A stretch of 6,890 bases of DNA, taken from positions 1-6,890 of the forward strand of contig URVX01000057.1 of assembly GCA_900551395.1 (NCBI GenBank). Direction: 5' to 3'. Shown in pieces: positions 4,891 to 6,890 of this stretch (position 1 is the first letter of the stretch; the number at the start of each line of letters is the position of its first letter). Made by a program: the position numbers and the translations under genes. This DNA is from an uncultured Subdoligranulum sp. GTDB taxonomy: Bacteria; Bacillota; Clostridia; Christensenellales; CAG-314. A model generated the notes under the pieces. It was not told where the DNA came from and made no database searches. It worked only from the letters and a program-made list of their open reading frames with translations.

Positions 4891-6297
4891 ATGAACACCG
4901 ATTTGACTGTCGGAAAGCCTTGGAAAGTGCTTTTGAAATATATATTGCCTTTGTTCGGCAGCGCCGTTTTTCAGCAGCTGTATGTTTTGGCGGACACTAT
5001 CATTGCGGGACGCTTTGCCGGTCAGACGGCATTGACCGCGATAGGCGCCTCCAACGCGATAGTAAACATACTTATGGCTGTGTCTTTCGGCGCAAACGCC
5101 GGCTGTGCAGTGCTTGTTTCAAGATATTTCGGCGCAAAGGAATACGGAAAAACCAAAACCACGATTTTCACCGCGCTCATATCTTTTGCCGTTTTGAGCG
5201 TTTTGCTGGCTGTTGCGGGAGTTTCCACGTGCCGGCTTATTCTGACTGCACTGAAAACGCCTCCGGAAGCTCTCGAAGAAAGCATAACCTATCTGAATAT
5301 ATATTATTTCGGGCTGCCGTTTCTTATGCTTTACAATCTCGGTACGGGTATTTTTTCCGCGCTGGGCGACAGCAGAACGCCTTTCATATTTCTTGTGATT
5401 TCTTCAATCAGCAATATCGTGCTTGACTATTTCATGGTTCAGAAGTGGGGCGTGGCAGGCGTAGCATGGGCTACCTTTATCGCGCAGGGAGCGGCGTGCG
5501 TGCTGACAATGATATTTGTCTTTTTGAGGGCGTTCAGGTTTGAGTCGGACGAAAGCAAAAAGATATATTCGTTTGGTCTGCTCAAGCTTTTGCTGCTGCT
5601 TTCGCTTCCCGTTATTTTGCAGAACAGCTTCGTTTCCGTAGGAAATCTTATTTTGCAGGTGCGGATAAACGAGCTGGCTCAGCTAAACGGAATAGGCATA
5701 ACCTCCGGCTTCACTGCAGGCAGCAAGCTTGTCGTATTCTGCACGACTTGCATGTGCACGTGCGCGAATGGCTTGACTAACTTTGTGTCGCAAAATTACG
5801 GTGCGCACAAATTCAGACGAATAAAACGCGGTTTTTTATCTTCGGTTGTTATATCCTCCGTGCTCACCTCGGTTTTCGTAATAGCATGTCTCGTCTTTAC
5901 CGAGCCGCTCATAAGTCTTTTTATGGCACCGGGCGAGGATATCGGGCTCGCAATGGATTCGGGTATGCAATATATACGCATAGTTGCGCCTTTCTATCTG
6001 GTGGTCAATGTGAAAATAAACGCCGACGCGGCAGTGCGCGGCTGCAACGGCAACGTGGGCTTTATGGTAAGCACCTTTTCCGACTTGATTTTGAGAGTCG
6101 GTTTCGTGTTTATTCTTACGCCCTCAATGGGCTTTGCCGGAGTGGGCTGGGCTTGGGCTATCGGCTGGGTGCTCGGCACCGTAATCGCCGTGTTTTTCTA
6201 CGCGTTTACCAAATGTCTGCGCAAGGATTATATCAAGAAGTACGATGTAGAGGAAAATCCGCCTGTTGACTTGGAAAGCACCTGCACCGCAGCTTGA
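4891..6297 (+). CDS. MATE family multidrug/toxin efflux transporter
   Basis: The 468-residue protein is a typical 12-helix MATE exporter of the inner membrane. MATE proteins expel cationic or otherwise toxic compounds in exchange for Na+ or H+. The N-terminal half begins KPWKVLLKYILPLFGSAVF followed by QQLYVLADTIIAGRF (28-42), with D35 at the place of the conserved helix-1 aspartate (Asp36 of NorM from Vibrio cholerae). The AIGASNAIVNI and SRYFGAKEYGKTK stretches follow, then LGTGIFSALGDSRTP. The second half repeats the pattern: LSLPVILQNSF (237-247), SQNYGAHKFRRIKRG (300-314) and DAAVRGCNGN. The unusual feature is a cysteine cluster, C284-x2-C287-x-C289-x-C291. TTGAGG ends 7 bases before the ATG at 4891, which is better than the in-frame TTG at 4885. 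The gene has its own promoter and terminator. The substrate cannot be predicted. Confidence 0.94.
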   Translation: MNTDLTVGKPWKVLLKYILPLFGSAVFQQLYVLADTIIAGRFAGQTALTAIGASNAIVNILMAVSFGANAGCAVLVSRYFGAKEYGKTKTTIFTALISFAVLSVLLAVAGVSTCRLILTALKTPPEALEESITYLNIYYFGLPFLMLYNLGTGIFSALGDSRTPFIFLVISSISNIVLDYFMVQKWGVAGVAWATFIAQGAACVLTMIFVFLRAFRFESDESKKIYSFGLLKLLLLLSLPVILQNSFVSVGNLILQVRINELAQLNGIGITSGFTAGSKLVVFCTTCMCTCANGLTNFVSQNYGAHKFRRIKRGFLSSVVISSVLTSVFVIACLVFTEPLISLFMAPGEDIGLAMDSGMQYIRIVAPFYLVVNVKINADAAVRGCNGNVGFMVSTFSDLILRVGFVFILTPSMGFAGVGWAWAIGWVLGTVIAVFFYAFTKCLRKDYIKKYDVEENPPVDLESTCTAA

Positions 6298-6316
6298 TAT
6301 TGTTTTGCGGAGTCGG

Positions 6317-6396
6317 AAAAATCCCGTAGCGTTTGACTTTTTGCGTGCCTCGATTTATTTCCGTTTTTTCCCGCCCCTAAAAGGGACGGGATTTTT
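6317..6396. repeat. 11-bp inverted repeat enclosing the MATE terminator
   Basis: AAAAATCCCGT (6317-6327) and ACGGGATTTTT (6386-6396) are perfect reverse complements, 58 bp apart. The right arm is also the 3' half of the MATE terminator stem, so in plus-strand RNA the two folds exclude each other. In minus-strand RNA the left arm reads ACGGGATTTTT, so the long stem ends in a U-tract and could act as terminator for the convergent regulator gene. Confidence 0.6.
6369..6396 (+). terminator. Intrinsic terminator of the MATE gene
   Basis: TCCCG-C-CCCT (6369-6378) pairs with AGGG-A-CGGGA (6382-6391) across one C/A mismatch and an AAA loop. ATTTTTGCTTT follows. It lies about 70 bp after the MATE stop. 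In the minus direction this inner hairpin is followed by A residues, so it serves only the plus strand. Confidence 0.85.
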
Positions 6397-6407
6397 GCTT
6401 TAAAGCG

Positions 6408-6827
6408 TCACTCGATTTTCAAAAGGTCGCAGGCTGACACGTCAAGCTTTCGGGCAAGTTTTGAAAAGCTTAAGGTGTCGGGCAAGCGTTTGCCCTTAAG
6501 CCAACTGTTGAAGGTGGGAAATTCTTTCAGCAAGCCGTGTTTTTTCAGAATAAAAAATTTCGTCGGACGAGCTTTGACCAACCGTTTTAAATTGTAAGCA
6601 AAAAAATTTATGTCAAGCTTTGTGTCGTCTGCTACCCGAAAGTCGGACAGTCCGAGAAGAAAATCTGCCGAGCAATTTAAGCTTTCGGCAATTTTTATTA
6701 CGGTGCGCATAGAGGGGATGTAAGCGGGCGAGCTTTTGAGCCTGCGCAATATATCGTCGAAAGAGTTGTCTCCTGACAAAAGCTTTTCTTCCTGTAAGAG
6801 GCTTGTTATTCTGTTTTTGATTTTCAT
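6408..6827 (-). CDS. Putative DNA-binding regulator with two degenerate XRE-type HTH halves
   Basis: The 139-residue protein appears to have two tandem units, each resembling the C-terminal half of an XRE (Cro/CI) helix-turn-helix domain. In the first (about 3-62), YIPSMRTVIKIAESLNCSAD (36-55) and then FLLGLSD match the usual P-S-x-x-T-L-x-K-I-A-x-x-L-x-V-S-x-D-x-L-L-G-x-S-D ending. In the second (about 74-139), FNSWLKGKRLPDTLSFSKLA (106-125) and then RKLDVSACDLL match the W-x-x-G-x-x-x-P...L-A-x-x-L-x-V-S...L-L pattern. The helix 2-helix 3 part of each unit is weak. The protein is basic and has no membrane segment. AAGGAGAT precedes the ATG with 8 bases after GGAGA. It converges on the MATE gene, which could be a target, but nothing in the sequence proves it. 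The window ends 63 bp upstream, so its promoter is not clearly resolved. It could be a phage-type or housekeeping XRE regulator; target and signal are unknown. Confidence 0.72.
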   Translation of the reverse strand: MKIKNRITSLLQEEKLLSGDNSFDDILRRLKSSPAYIPSMRTVIKIAESLNCSADFLLGLSDFRVADDTKLDINFFAYNLKRLVKARPTKFFILKKHGLLKEFPTFNSWLKGKRLPDTLSFSKLARKLDVSACDLLKIE

Positions 6828-6890
6828 GTTGTTTATCTCCTTTTATTTTTTTTTGAGTTTCCGCTCGTTTTTTAGTTTAGACTATTAAAG

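Noticed and set aside
4875..5426. 183-codon frame starting at an ATG in the MATE leader, overlapping the MATE start
   Set aside because: No Shine-Dalgarno precedes it and its sequence is a cysteine- and arginine-rich shadow of the MATE frame; a brief upstream-start effect on MATE translation cannot be excluded but is not supported.
6397..6406. GCTTTAAAGC perfect 10-bp palindrome between the MATE terminator and the regulator stop
   Set aside because: It is short, has no loop, and overlaps the terminator tail, so chance or part of the terminator context explains it.
6873..6884. TAGTTTAGACTA imperfect palindrome upstream of the HTH regulator
   Set aside because: It is a possible autoregulatory operator, but only short arms match and the promoter itself is not resolved before the window edge.

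Overview
The window looks like ordinary chromosome from a low-to-medium GC Bacillota, most likely an uncultured Clostridia lineage. The reasons are strong GGAGG-type ribosome binding sites, clear sigma-A promoters with TATAAT-like boxes in AT-rich gaps, U-tract terminators, and protein forms familiar from Clostridia: an FlK-like small thioesterase, an Eis-like acetyltransferase, a short class I DAHP synthase and a DinF/NorM-type MATE exporter. I see no rRNA, tRNA, CRISPR array, insertion sequence, phage gene or integration site. Every full-length gene appears intact.

Layout. (1) Positions 1-501, minus strand: the 5' part of a ribbon-helix-helix (RHH) protein that runs off the left edge. It shares a 165-bp AT-rich divergent promoter region with (2) an FlK-like thioesterase (667-1077, plus). 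A bidirectional terminator (1089-1116) separates this from (3) a convergent small membrane protein with two helices (1120-1575, minus). Its promoter lies back to back with that of (4) a four-gene plus-strand operon (1677-4716): Eis-like GNAT acetyltransferase, rsmD, coaD and DAHP synthase. Gaps in the operon are 17, 1 and 1 bp, and a hairpin terminator follows at 4726-4757. (5) A MATE exporter (4891-6297) has its own promoter and a structured leader. It converges on (6) a minus-strand regulator with two degenerate XRE-like halves (6408-6827). The gap between them holds a terminator nested in a longer inverted repeat.

How they work together. The operon joins 16S rRNA modification (RsmD), the penultimate step of coenzyme A synthesis (CoaD), entry into the shikimate pathway (DAHP synthase) and an acetyl-CoA-using transferase. 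The rsmD-coaD pairing is common in bacteria and looks like housekeeping; the two flanking genes are less expected. The thioesterase also handles acyl-CoA, but it is in a separate transcription unit. The MATE gene and its convergent HTH neighbour could be target and regulator, but this is only suggested by position.

I found no convincing evidence of a new multi-gene system. The points most worth a second look are the exact spacing of FlK catalytic residues in the thioesterase, substituted motifs in CoaD and the GNAT protein, the shortened hairpin in the DAHP synthase, a cysteine cluster in the MATE protein, the two-part HTH regulator, and competing RNA folds after the MATE gene. Comparisons to named family members are from memory, not from a search.
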